This document shows, piece by piece, positions 24,707 through 32,221 of a stretch of 64,000 nt of DNA. The stretch comes from an uncultured Blautia sp. Lineage in GTDB: Bacteria > Bacillota > Clostridia > Lachnospirales > Lachnospiraceae. The stretch covers positions 1 to 64,000 of the forward strand of contig URMH01000004.1 in NCBI GenBank assembly GCA_900549015.1, written 5' to 3'. The notes under the pieces were generated by a model. The model ran no database searches. It had not been told where the DNA came from and worked only from the letters and a program-made list of their open reading frames with translations. The stretch's first letter is position 1. Every line of letters begins with the position of its first letter. Made by a program: the position numbers and the translations under genes.

Positions 24707-24839
24707 AATATACCCTCCGTTGATTCTTCTGTCTTTAAAATATATGACTCCCCTTTCCTTTCATTCCTTGTCTTTTCACTTTCCCAACGGCTCTGTCCAA
24801 AATTTTTTCAAATATTTTTAATTTTTTTATTTTTTTTGC

Positions 24840-24868
24840 TTGACAACTGTATAAAAACCAGATATAAT
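24840..24868 (+). promoter_or_regulatory. tRNA-Pro promoter
   Basis: Consensus TTGACA (24840-24845), 17-bp spacer, TATAAT (24863-24868), preceded by long T tracts. Confidence 0.9.
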
Positions 24869-24883
24869 AGCTCTTGCAGTTGA

Positions 24884-24957
24884 CGAAGCGTGGCTCAGTT
24901 TGGTAGAGCGCTGCGTTCGGGACGCAGAGGTCGTGGGTTCGAATCCCGTCGCTTCGA
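24884..24957 (+). tRNA. tRNA-Pro (anticodon CGG)
   Basis: A 74-base cloverleaf: acceptor CGAAGCG/CGCTTCG with discriminator A; D-arm around GGCTCAGTTTGGTAGAGC; anticodon stem CTGCG/CGCAG with loop TTCGGGA giving CGG; T-arm GTGGGTTCGAATCCC. CCA is not encoded. It is a single-gene transcription unit with its own promoter and terminator. Confidence 0.96.
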
Positions 24958-24969
24958 CTGATTAAAAAA

Positions 24970-25001
24970 CCTTGAAAACAGATTGTTTTCAAGGTTTTTT
25001 T
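24970..25001 (+). terminator. tRNA-Pro terminator
   Basis: CCTTGAAAAC (24970-24979) and GTTTTCAAGG (24985-24994) form a 10-bp stem followed by seven T. A preceding A-run makes it possibly bidirectional. Confidence 0.92.
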
Positions 25002-25021
25002 ATTGCGATTTATTCACAAAA

Positions 25022-25090
25022 CAGGCAGTTGCATTTATTGAACTCACCAAGGATACCCGCCTTACTTTGTTCAGCAAATACAACTGCCTG
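25022..25090 (-). terminator. Long hairpin after the glycosyltransferase
   Basis: CAGGCAGTTG (25022-25031) pairs with CAACTGCCTG (25081-25090), and the stem extends imperfectly through ATTTATTGAAC and GTTCAGCAAAT, leaving a loop of about 25 bases. On the minus strand it starts three bases after the glycosyltransferase stop and ends in TTTTG. The size is unusual for a simple terminator. Confidence 0.6.
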
Positions 25091-25093
25091 ATT

Positions 25094-25804
25094 TTACATC
25101 TCTTTTTTTAATTTCCTGAAATCTCCCAGCGCCTTCCACCCAATTTTTACAATCTTTTTGAGATTAAGGGAATTGACTCCGCCCTGACGCGGTTTAAAAG
25201 AAATTTCCCGGAAGCATACTTTTTCCTTATAATACACAAAATATGTCGTCAGCATAATATTAGGAATATTGTAATCCTCCGGAAGCCTCTTTATGTACTT
25301 TTCCAGAAGCTCCGCTTTCATAAGACGGAAAGGCGCATTTGCATCTTTTACCCGGATTCCGAATATCATGCGAAGAAGAAGGCACACTACGTTTTCCACA
25401 AACTTTCTGGATTTACCGTCTCCCCTGACAGAGCGGCTTCCAATAATGGCATCGTATTCTTCCTTTAAATCCCAGAAGGCTTCGAATTCTTCCGGATCTG
25501 TCTGACCGTCCGCATCTGTCTGGAATACATAGTCCGCGCCATGCTGTACTGCATGGCTGTACCCATAGAGAACGGAGCTTCCATGTCCGCCATTTGCCTT
25601 TTTCAGTGGTTCCAGAAGAGGCATTTCTTTTTTCATCTTACACAGGATTTCCCATGTACTGTCTGTGCTTCCGTCATTTACCACTACAAGCCGGGACTCT
25701 CCTTCGCCTGAATGCCTCCGGATTACGGCATCCCATTCCTTCACTGTCCTTTCAATATTTGCTTCCTCATTATAAGCAGGAATTACTATATATAATTTCT
25801 CCAT
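25094..25804 (-). CDS. Glycosyltransferase family 2
   Basis: A 236-residue GT-A enzyme: VIPAYNEEANIERTV at the N-terminus, VVVNDGSTDSTWEIL for nucleotide binding, TDADGQTDPEEF as the metal-binding DxD, and PFRLMKAELLEKYIKRLPEDYNIPN. The fold resembles polyprenyl-phosphate sugar transferases such as DPM1-like enzymes, though it lacks C-terminal membrane helices. Two earlier in-frame starts exist (25834, 25858); I prefer 25804 because AAGGA lies ten bases upstream and family members begin here. It is monocistronic, so its pathway is unclear. Confidence 0.87.
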   Translation of the reverse strand: MEKLYIVIPAYNEEANIERTVKEWDAVIRRHSGEGESRLVVVNDGSTDSTWEILCKMKKEMPLLEPLKKANGGHGSSVLYGYSHAVQHGADYVFQTDADGQTDPEEFEAFWDLKEEYDAIIGSRSVRGDGKSRKFVENVVCLLLRMIFGIRVKDANAPFRLMKAELLEKYIKRLPEDYNIPNIMLTTYFVYYKEKVCFREISFKPRQGGVNSLNLKKIVKIGWKALGDFRKLKKEM

Positions 25805-25934
25805 ACATATTGGTTCCTTTTCTAAAATTTCCATACCAGAACATTCTATCACAAACATATCCCAAACGGGAAAAAAAATTGCAAAAGAGGACAGTATTTC
25901 TCACTGCCCTCTCTCTTTCGTAGTCTTCTCTTTA

Positions 25935-26588
25935 TCACTTCATCGCCTCTGTAAGTTTACGGATATTTTCCTGTTCGTATCCATTTAATACCTTTTCATC
26001 AAAATTCTCCGGTTCAATCGTTCCGTTATACCATGTTTTTTCCGAAAAGTAATTTCTGTATTTTTCGGAGGAAAATTTTCTTCCATGCCGCGCATAAATT
26101 TCGTTAATTCCAAGCTGGAGCTCATCGTTTGTCAGATTTTTTATTTCTTCATCTGTCAGATAACGGCTGTCGCTTCCGTCAAGAAAATATCCGGAGCCAA
26201 AGTTCTTCTGAAGCGCGGCGATATTTTTCTCTTCGTACTCATTAAAAACGCTTTCATCAAAATCGTAAGCTTCTACCGTACCTTTATACCAGTTCTTTTC
26301 ATCAAAATATGTCTGCACCTCGGGAAGAACAAATTTCCTTCCATGCCGGGCATAAATTTCATTGATCGCCATCTGCCGTCCTGCCGCGTCTATGTTTTTC
26401 ACTTCCCAATCCGCAAGTTCTCTTGTCTGGGATTCCGGAAGAATATAATAATCCGGCGAACGGTTCATATTTTCCACAAGAACCTTCCCATCTGTGACAG
26501 AAGCAGAAACAACTGCGTTTCCGGAAAATCCGGTTCCAAGCACGATTCCCGCCAGTATCCCTGTTAATATCCTCTGCCTTTTTGTCAT
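25935..26588 (-). CDS. Secreted protein with two YARHG domains
   Basis: A 217-residue protein with an N-terminal signal peptide or anchor (residues 5-28) and two tandem YARHG domains. The first (about 71-130) has INEIYARHGRKF, YFDEKNWYKGTVEAYDFDES and NEYEEKNIAAL; the second (about 157-216) has INEIYARHGRKF, YFSEKTWYNGTIEPENFDEK and NGYEQENIRKL. YARHG is an extracellular domain of unknown function common in gut Firmicutes and thought to act at the cell wall. The repeat is nearly codon-by-codon, indicating internal duplication. The ATG has AAGGGGG upstream. It is monocistronic. Confidence 0.88.
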   Translation of the reverse strand: MTKRQRILTGILAGIVLGTGFSGNAVVSASVTDGKVLVENMNRSPDYYILPESQTRELADWEVKNIDAAGRQMAINEIYARHGRKFVLPEVQTYFDEKNWYKGTVEAYDFDESVFNEYEEKNIAALQKNFGSGYFLDGSDSRYLTDEEIKNLTNDELQLGINEIYARHGRKFSSEKYRNYFSEKTWYNGTIEPENFDEKVLNGYEQENIRKLTEAMK

Positions 26589-26733
26589 AGCAAAAACCCC
26601 CTTTCTGCTATTAAATCGCCTCCTTTTTTGTAATTTTATTATAACATATCATTTTCTCATTCTGTATTTCTGAATATCCCGTTTTCGCAATTATTGTTAT
26701 CAGGCATAACAACATGCCGCGCTTTTCTCAGCT

Positions 26734-27300
26734 TCAGCGCATACCCATTCCCGCCATCACTTTGCGAAGTTTACCGGAGATCACATACGCAAGCCCGATT
26801 TTTACAAGATCCGGTATGATAAACGGAATGACGCACCAGCCCAGGACTGTCATAAGTCCCACTGCTCCTGTTGTTCTTCCGTAAATCACCATAAACCATA
26901 CGGTTCCAAGCGCATAGCAGGCGAGCAGCCCTGCAGTCATAGAAAGAATACGGACTGCAGGTTTTTTCCCAAATAAAGATTCTGCCGCCCACATGATCAG
27001 AGCAGAACAGAGAAATCCCACAATATATCCTCCCGTTGTATTAAAAATAATGCCGATGCCTCCCTGAAATCCTGCAAATACCGGAAGTCCCACTGCTCCC
27101 ATAAGAATATATACAAGAACTGCCATCGTTCCTCTTTTTCCTCCCAGAACCTCTACCGCCATAAATACGCCAAAAGTCTGCAGCGTAAATGGCACGGCTG
27201 CCGGTATGGAGATCCAGGAACATACTGCAATCAATACCGTAAAAATCCCGATGTATACCATATCATATGTTTTTCCTCTCACTGCCGCTTCTGTCTGCAT
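26734..27300 (-). CDS. bioY: Biotin transporter substrate-binding component BioY
   Basis: A 188-residue S-component of an ECF-type biotin importer. It has six helices and family stretches VPFTLQTFGVFMAVEVLGGKRG and GAVGLPVFAGFQGGIGIIFNTTGGYIVGF, the conserved biotin-site region. The start is the ATG at 27300, with GGAGGAG six bases upstream; the frame opens six codons earlier. It needs a shared EcfAA'T energy-coupling module, not encoded here. A BirA-type operator overlaps its promoter, supporting biotin-responsive control. Confidence 0.95.
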   Translation of the reverse strand: MQTEAAVRGKTYDMVYIGIFTVLIAVCSWISIPAAVPFTLQTFGVFMAVEVLGGKRGTMAVLVYILMGAVGLPVFAGFQGGIGIIFNTTGGYIVGFLCSALIMWAAESLFGKKPAVRILSMTAGLLACYALGTVWFMVIYGRTTGAVGLMTVLGWCVIPFIIPDLVKIGLAYVISGKLRKVMAGMGMR

Positions 27301-27354
27301 TTTTTCTCCTCCTGTCATGTGATTTATCTGTGCGCAAACTTTCCCGCTTCGACA

Positions 27355-27408
27355 AAAATACCATACGCCCGTTCAATTGTCAACTAATTTATAATTTTAG
27401 TTTACAAT
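27355..27408 (-). promoter_or_regulatory. bioY promoter with BirA-type operator
   Basis: ATTGTCAAC (27376-27384), 15 bp, GTTTACAAT (27400-27408) form an inverted repeat like the Firmicutes BirA box (TTGTTAAC-n15-GTTAACAA type). The minus-strand promoter uses TTGACA (27378-27383), inside the repeat, with a 17-bp spacer and TATTTT (27355-27360). A biotin-bound BirA would occlude the -35 box. Confidence 0.8.
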
Positions 27409-27449
27409 CGTCTTTTTCTCCGTTTCTTATTTTCTGAATTTTACAGTTT

Positions 27450-27477
27450 TTGCTTTCAAAATTTCGACTTATATGAT
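27450..27477 (+). promoter_or_regulatory. Promoter of the Met-rich lipoprotein gene
   Basis: TTGCTT (27450-27455), 16-bp spacer, TATGAT (27472-27477), about 80 bp before the ATG with its AAGGAGG site. Confidence 0.6.
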
Positions 27478-27560
27478 ACACTGTAACTACTCAGATGCAC
27501 ATATAACATTCAGGCATCTTTTACCTTAATCTTATCTCATAATCAAGGAGGTATACGTAT

Positions 27561-28412
27561 ATGAAGAAAAAATATTTTAACATGACTCTTGCGCTCCTGG
27601 CATGTGCCGGCGTGATCACTATGACAGGCTGCGGCAAAAAGGATCCGTTTACAGTCTACTCAGATGCTGCCAAAAAGACGGCGGAGCTTTCTTCTATGGA
27701 AATGACTTATGATATTGATATGACTCTTGAACTTGCAGGAGAATCTATGGATATGACCACTTCCTCCACCGCCAAAATGAGCGGCATGAATACAGATGAT
27801 ATGAAAATCAACATGGCCATGAAAGTAGGCGCACAGGGGCAGGAAATGGATATGAACGTCTACTATACGGACGGCTATTATTATGCAGACAGCATGGGAA
27901 CAAAGATGAAGTACCTCATGGATCTGGAACAGGCACAGAAAGAGCTTGCTTCTACAGGTCTTCAGACAGATATGAAAAAAGAAGATTTCAAGGCAATCTC
28001 TCTGGAAGATCAGGTTCTCACCTTCACCATCGACGGAGAAAAAATGAGCAGCCTCGTTGACACAGCAATGTCTTCCCTTCAGGGACTTGTACAGGGAACA
28101 GACGCTTCCATTGATATTGGCGACGTAAAGGGAACCGCTTCAGTAAATAAAGACGGATATTTCGAGACAAGTACAATGACTGTTCCTCTTACTATGGATA
28201 TTATGGGAACAGAAATGAAAATTAACATGGATATGGATTACACATATGTAAATCCGGGAAAAGAAGTCACTGTAGAGCTTCCTGATGATCTGGCAGATTA
28301 TCAGGAAATTGATATGACTTCTGCAGGAACAGCCGGCGCTTTGGAGGATCCCGGCACTTCCGCCGAAACCGCTCCGGAAGAAACAGCCGGCACTTCAGAA
28401 AGTGCCGCATAA
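27561..28412 (+). CDS. Met-rich lipoprotein, DUF6612-like
   Basis: A 283-residue lipoprotein with lipobox MTGC (Cys24). The mature chain resembles the DUF6612/LolA-like beta-sheet fold: alternating strands such as MEMTYDIDMTLELAGESMDM, MKINMAMKVGAQGQEMDMNVYYTDGYYYAD and MGTEMKINMDMDYTYVN, then an Ala/Thr/Glu-rich tail. About 28 of 283 residues are methionine, mostly in M-D or M-x-M steps. Function unknown; surface lipid or metal contact are only ideas. The microcompartment shell gene follows after 25 bp on the same strand, so the two may be cotranscribed, an odd pairing. Confidence 0.75.
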   Translation: MKKKYFNMTLALLACAGVITMTGCGKKDPFTVYSDAAKKTAELSSMEMTYDIDMTLELAGESMDMTTSSTAKMSGMNTDDMKINMAMKVGAQGQEMDMNVYYTDGYYYADSMGTKMKYLMDLEQAQKELASTGLQTDMKKEDFKAISLEDQVLTFTIDGEKMSSLVDTAMSSLQGLVQGTDASIDIGDVKGTASVNKDGYFETSTMTVPLTMDIMGTEMKINMDMDYTYVNPGKEVTVELPDDLADYQEIDMTSAGTAGALEDPGTSAETAPEETAGTSESAA

Positions 28413-28437
28413 TATAAAGATAACAGGAGAAATACAC

Positions 28438-29151
28438 ATGGACGTTCACAGCATAAGCACACACTGCACACGGACAGAATTTGTAGGGACCGCTGTCCTT
28501 GATACCATCGGGCTCGTAATTTCCGGTATCGACGATACCCTGCTGAAAGAAATGAATATAGGAACAAAATACCGCTGTCTCGGGCTTTTAAGTTCAAGAA
28601 CAGGCGCTGCAGGGCAGATTACCGCAGTTGACGATGCTGTAAAAGCCACGAACACAGAGGTTCTCTCTATTGAACTTCCAAGAGATACAAAAGGCTGGGG
28701 CGGTCACGGAAATTATATCGTCCTGGGCGGAAATGATATTTCTGATGTGCGTCACGCCATTGAATTGTCGCTTTCCCTTACAAATAAGTATGCCGGAGAA
28801 CTGTATATCAGCCAGTCCGGTCACCTGGAATTTGCTTTTTCCGCAAGCGCAGGTCCGGCTCTCGCCAAAGCTTTTCACGCAGAACCGGGACAGGCATTCG
28901 GCTTTATGGCAGGTTCTCCCGCCGCAATCGGTCTTGTGATGGCAGATACGGCGATGAAAGCCTCTTCTGTGCGTATCATCAGCTATATGACGCCAGACAG
29001 GGGAACAAGCCATTCCAATGAGGTCATTCTCGCCCTGTCAGGAGATGCCAGTGCCGTAAAAGAAGCTGTTTTACAGGCGCGGCAGGTTGGGCTTGAGCTT
29101 TTGATCTCTATGGGAAGCTACCCGGAAATTCCGGGTGAACCCTACCTGTAA
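28438..29151 (+). CDS. Microcompartment shell protein, PduB/EtuB type
   Basis: A 237-residue tandem-BMC-domain shell protein. Recognisable stretches are GLVISGIDDTLLKEMNI, YRCLGLLSSRTGAAGQITAVDDAVKATNTEVLSIELPRD, GWGGHGNYIVLGGNDISDVRHAIE in the first half and LYISQSGHLEFAFSASAGPALAKAFHAEPGQAFGFMAGSPAAIGLVMAD, ISYMTPDRGTSHSNEVILALSGDASAVKEAV in the second. PduB-type proteins form trimers with a gated pore in propanediol- or ethanol-utilising shells. No other shell or cargo gene is in the window. The start at 28438 has AGGAGA seven bases upstream; the frame extends 12 codons further without a site. Confidence 0.9.
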   Translation: MDVHSISTHCTRTEFVGTAVLDTIGLVISGIDDTLLKEMNIGTKYRCLGLLSSRTGAAGQITAVDDAVKATNTEVLSIELPRDTKGWGGHGNYIVLGGNDISDVRHAIELSLSLTNKYAGELYISQSGHLEFAFSASAGPALAKAFHAEPGQAFGFMAGSPAAIGLVMADTAMKASSVRIISYMTPDRGTSHSNEVILALSGDASAVKEAVLQARQVGLELLISMGSYPEIPGEPYL

Positions 29152-29198
29152 TACAGATAATTTTCACATATGTTTTTTATTTTTCATACTCATTTTAG

Positions 29199-29238
29199 AA
29201 AAGGCGCTTCGGAATCCCAAAATTCCAAAACGCCTTTT
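29199..29238 (+). terminator. Terminator after the shell protein gene
   Basis: AAAAGGCG (29199-29206) pairs with CGCCTTTT (29231-29238), with inner GGAAT/ATTCC, followed by TTA. It probably works in both directions, also closing the convergent 3D-domain gene. Confidence 0.85.
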
Positions 29239-29272
29239 TAATTGCACACATTATTTCATGTCATCCTTTATT

Positions 29273-30532
29273 TTATAACTGATATACCTCTGCTGACTGC
29301 AGTCCGAAACTTAAGGCTTCCGCGTGGCTGTCAAAGTAAATGTCCACATGTCCGTAAGGTGTTCCAAGATCCTCTACTGTATACACAGTTCCGTTAATTA
29401 AAAGCTGTGTTCCAAACGGCACTCCCGCCATTGCCACGGTATGTCCTGATGTAGGAACTGTTCCGCTTGCTGTAAGATTGCCGGCTGTTCCGCAGCACTG
29501 CGCACAGTTACAGTACGCTGTAAGTGTAAAGTTTCCAAGATAAGTTCCCTGACCGGAAGAAGAACCTGTATCTTCAGCCGGTGCTTCCTCTTCTGTATAA
29601 GTTTCCTGAGAAGGTTCTTCATAAGATTCTTCCTCAACTTCTTCTACCACTATATCGCTGCTTGTAGAACTGCTGGAAGAATCGGTTGTGTCCTCCTCCG
29701 GATCATATCCGTAATCTTCTTCGCTGCTTTCCTGGCTTTCTTCCTCTGCTGCCTGCTGAGCTGCTGCCGCTTCTTCTGCCTGACGCTCTGCCTCCGCCTG
29801 CTGTACAAGAAGCGCAATGCTGTTGTCTGCACTGCTGATCTGGTTCATAAGCGCCTGGGCTTCCTCCTGTGTTGCACTGATCTGGTTCACATAGGAAGCG
29901 ATGTTATCTTTCGTTCCGGAAACAAGCGTCTGTACTTCCTGCTGTTTCGAGGAACGCTCTGCCATCAGCGTATTAATAGACGCAGCTTCCTCTTCTGCTT
30001 TCTGCTCCTGCTCTTTGATCGAAGCCTGCAGGTTCTCATATTTTTTCAGCATGTTTCTGTCGTAATCAGAAATCTGTATAATGTTGTTTGCTCTGTTAAG
30101 GAAATCTGCAAAGTTCTCTGCAGAAAGGAGCATTTCCAGAGCAGAAGTTCCTCCGTTTTCATACATATACGCGATTCGTATTTTCATCGCCTCATACTGT
30201 TTCTCTGCTGCTGCCTTTGCCTTTTCCAGATCTTTTTTTAACTGTTTTAATTCGTTTTCTTTTTCTCCTGCTTCTACGCTGAGTTGTGAAATCTCATTTG
30301 TCAGAGCATCATACTGTGCGCTCAGTTCTGCAAGATAGATTTCCAGTTCCTGTTTCTGTCCTTCGAGACTGCTGATATTATTCTGTGCCTGGGCAAGCTC
30401 TGCCTCTGCTGCGTTGCGTTCTGCCTCTATATTTGCAATTTCCGCCTCTGTTCCTGAAGCATATGCAGATGTGCTCATTGAAAATACAAGCGCGCCTGCA
30501 AGCATCAGCGGAATCAGTTTTCTGTTTCTCAT
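29273..30532 (-). CDS. Secreted coiled-coil protein with C-terminal 3D domain
   Basis: A 419-residue secreted protein. A signal peptide (to about residue 27, STSAYA) is followed by a long coiled coil (about 28-240) like the N-terminal domain of PcsB-type wall proteins, an acidic Ser/Glu-rich linker (about 245-325), and a C-terminal 3D domain (about 330-419: FTLTAYCNC, TASGTVPTSGHTVAM, VEDLGTPYGHVDIYFDSHAEAL). 3D domains carry three aspartates and act in muralytic or transglycosylase-like proteins. Its CNCAQCC cysteine cluster is typical of clostridial versions. Start at 30532 is set by GAGGTG; a GTG nine bases earlier is less likely. Confidence 0.87.
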   Translation of the reverse strand: MRNRKLIPLMLAGALVFSMSTSAYASGTEAEIANIEAERNAAEAELAQAQNNISSLEGQKQELEIYLAELSAQYDALTNEISQLSVEAGEKENELKQLKKDLEKAKAAAEKQYEAMKIRIAYMYENGGTSALEMLLSAENFADFLNRANNIIQISDYDRNMLKKYENLQASIKEQEQKAEEEAASINTLMAERSSKQQEVQTLVSGTKDNIASYVNQISATQEEAQALMNQISSADNSIALLVQQAEAERQAEEAAAAQQAAEEESQESSEEDYGYDPEEDTTDSSSSSTSSDIVVEEVEEESYEEPSQETYTEEEAPAEDTGSSSGQGTYLGNFTLTAYCNCAQCCGTAGNLTASGTVPTSGHTVAMAGVPFGTQLLINGTVYTVEDLGTPYGHVDIYFDSHAEALSFGLQSAEVYQL

Positions 30533-30563
30533 TATGTACACCTCGTAATTTTAATGTACGTCA

Positions 30564-30591
30564 AGTATAACATATTTTTCACAGAAATCAA
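30564..30591 (-). promoter_or_regulatory. Promoter of the 3D-domain gene
   Basis: Minus-strand TTGATT (30586-30591), 16-bp spacer, TATACT (30564-30569). Confidence 0.65.
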
Positions 30592-30672
30592 TACTTTTAT
30601 TTTATTTTTGTAACAAATACGTAATATTTCACTTTTGCCATGCGCAGGCAGTAAATATAAATGCATAGAAAA

Positions 30673-30706
30673 ACGCCCCACAGGAGTTTTCTCTCCTGGG
30701 GACGCC
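30673..30706 (-). terminator. spoVG terminator
   Basis: A GC-rich stem (ACGCCCCACAGGAG against CTCCTGGGGACGC, with a small bulge) followed on the minus strand by GTTTTTC. Confidence 0.8.
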
Positions 30707-30765
30707 TCTAAAAACCAACTCTCCATTCCCTTCATGATAAGAAATGATTGCCTTTATTTATTTGT

Positions 30766-31056
30766 TTACTCTTCCGCTCCCGTTTCTTCTTCCGACTCTG
30801 CAGCCATTACTTCTTCATATTTTTCCAGGATAATGTTCTGGATTCTGTCTCTTGTGGCGGAATTAATAGGATGGGCAATATCGCGGTATTCTCCATCTGC
30901 AGCCTTTCTGCTTGGCATTGCAATAAAAAGTCCTTTTTCGCCTTCGATCACCTTAATATCATGTACTACAAATTCTTCGTCTATCGTGATAGACACTACC
31001 GCCTTCATTTTGCCTTCTTTTGCAACTTTTCTCACACGTACATCTGTTATGTTCAT
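30766..31056 (-). CDS. spoVG: Septation/sporulation regulator SpoVG
   Basis: A 96-residue SpoVG: MNITDVRVRKVAKEGKMKAVVSITIDEEFVVHDIKVIEGEKGLFIAMPSRK and DIAHPINSATRDRIQ are nearly invariant in the family. The acidic tail (ESEEETGAEE) is typical. SpoVG is a small nucleic-acid-binding regulator involved in asymmetric septation, capsule and virulence control in various Firmicutes. In Bacillus it lies near glmU, a nucleotidyltransferase of the same superfamily as the glgCD pair found here; here it follows glgD after 46 bp and may be partly cotranscribed. AAGGGGAAG precedes the start. Confidence 0.97.
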   Translation of the reverse strand: MNITDVRVRKVAKEGKMKAVVSITIDEEFVVHDIKVIEGEKGLFIAMPSRKAADGEYRDIAHPINSATRDRIQNIILEKYEEVMAAESEEETGAEE

Positions 31057-31102
31057 TTTTGCTTCCCCTTTCGTCTCGCCCGTATTCTGTCAGCCTGTAG
31101 TC

Positions 31103-32221
31103 TTATAATACGTAACGCTCATTTTTTTCCACAACGATTTTTACTTCTCCCTCGCCGCAGTAATAGGAATTTGCCCGAATGGTATCCCTGCTCTCCACAA
31201 TGCAATTCTCAATATGTGTATTATCCCCCAGATATACATCATTAAGAATCACCGAATTTTTAATCACACAGTTATTTCCAACAAAAACATCGCGGAACAG
31301 TACGGAGTTTTCCACTGTACCATTGATGATACAGCCGCTGGAAATGAGACTGTTTTTCACATTCGCTCCCGGATTGTATTTTGCAGGAGGCAGGTCATCA
31401 ATTTTTGTCTTAACAGAAGGTTCCTGTTTGAAGAAATAATTACGGATTTCCGGATCAAGGAACGCCATATTTGTTCTGTAATAGGAATCTGCTGTGGAAA
31501 TATTGCTCCAGTATGTATCAATCTTATATCCATATATTCTCTTCAGGTTTTTATAACGGATCAGAATATCAGATACAAAATCTGTTCTTCCCTCAGAAGC
31601 TGCTTTCTCGATCAGCTCAATAAGCTGTCTTCTTCTGATAATATAGATACCGGTAGACACCGTATTATAAGAAGAAACAATCGGTTTTTCCTCAAATTCT
31701 TCGATTCTGCAGTCTTCATTCATGCGGAGAACCCCAAACCTCTCCACCTCAGACTGGTCGTGACATGTTGTACATACAACGGTAATATCCGCTCTCTTTG
31801 CAATGTGATATTCCAGAACTTTGTTGTAATCCAGTTTGTAAATACCATCACCGGAAGCAATAACAACGTATGGTTCATGGCTGTTTTTCAGGAAATTCAG
31901 ATTCTGGTAAATCGCATCTGCTGTTCCCTGATACCACAGACTGTTGTCTTTTGTAATTGTAGGAGTGAAAACAAAAAGTCCTCCCTGCTTACGTCCGAAA
32001 TCCCACCATTTGGAAGAGCTTAAATGTTCATTCAGAGAACGGGCATTATACTGCGTCAGAACAGCAACCTTCTGAATGTGGGAATTTGCCATATTGCTCA
32101 AAGCAAAGTCAATACTTCTGTAGCTTCCGCCAACAGGCATTGCCGCGATTGCCCTTTTATTTGATAATTCTCTCATGCGGTTGTTGTTACCGCCAGCCAA
32201 AATAATACCGATTGCTCTCAT
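31103..32221 (-). CDS. glgD: Glucose-1-phosphate adenylyltransferase subunit GlgD
   Basis: A 372-residue protein of the ADP-glucose pyrophosphorylase family lacking some catalytic and allosteric residues: its N-terminus is GIILAGGNNNRMRELSNKRAIAAMPVGG where GlgC has the full GGQGSRL signature. The C-terminal left-handed beta-helix is visible (NSLISSGCIINGTVENSVLFRDVFVGNNCVIKNSVIL). In Firmicutes GlgD modulates GlgC in a heterotetramer making ADP-glucose for glycogen. Its start overlaps the glgC stop by four bases (ATGA). Confidence 0.95.
   Translation of the reverse strand: MRAIGIILAGGNNNRMRELSNKRAIAAMPVGGSYRSIDFALSNMANSHIQKVAVLTQYNARSLNEHLSSSKWWDFGRKQGGLFVFTPTITKDNSLWYQGTADAIYQNLNFLKNSHEPYVVIASGDGIYKLDYNKVLEYHIAKRADITVVCTTCHDQSEVERFGVLRMNEDCRIEEFEEKPIVSSYNTVSTGIYIIRRRQLIELIEKAASEGRTDFVSDILIRYKNLKRIYGYKIDTYWSNISTADSYYRTNMAFLDPEIRNYFFKQEPSVKTKIDDLPPAKYNPGANVKNSLISSGCIINGTVENSVLFRDVFVGNNCVIKNSVILNDVYLGDNTHIENCIVESRDTIRANSYYCGEGEVKIVVEKNERYVL

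Noticed and set aside
31214..32023. 269-codon plus-strand frame antisense to glgD
   Set aside because: Long only because glgD codon use avoids stops in this frame; no start site and no family similarity.
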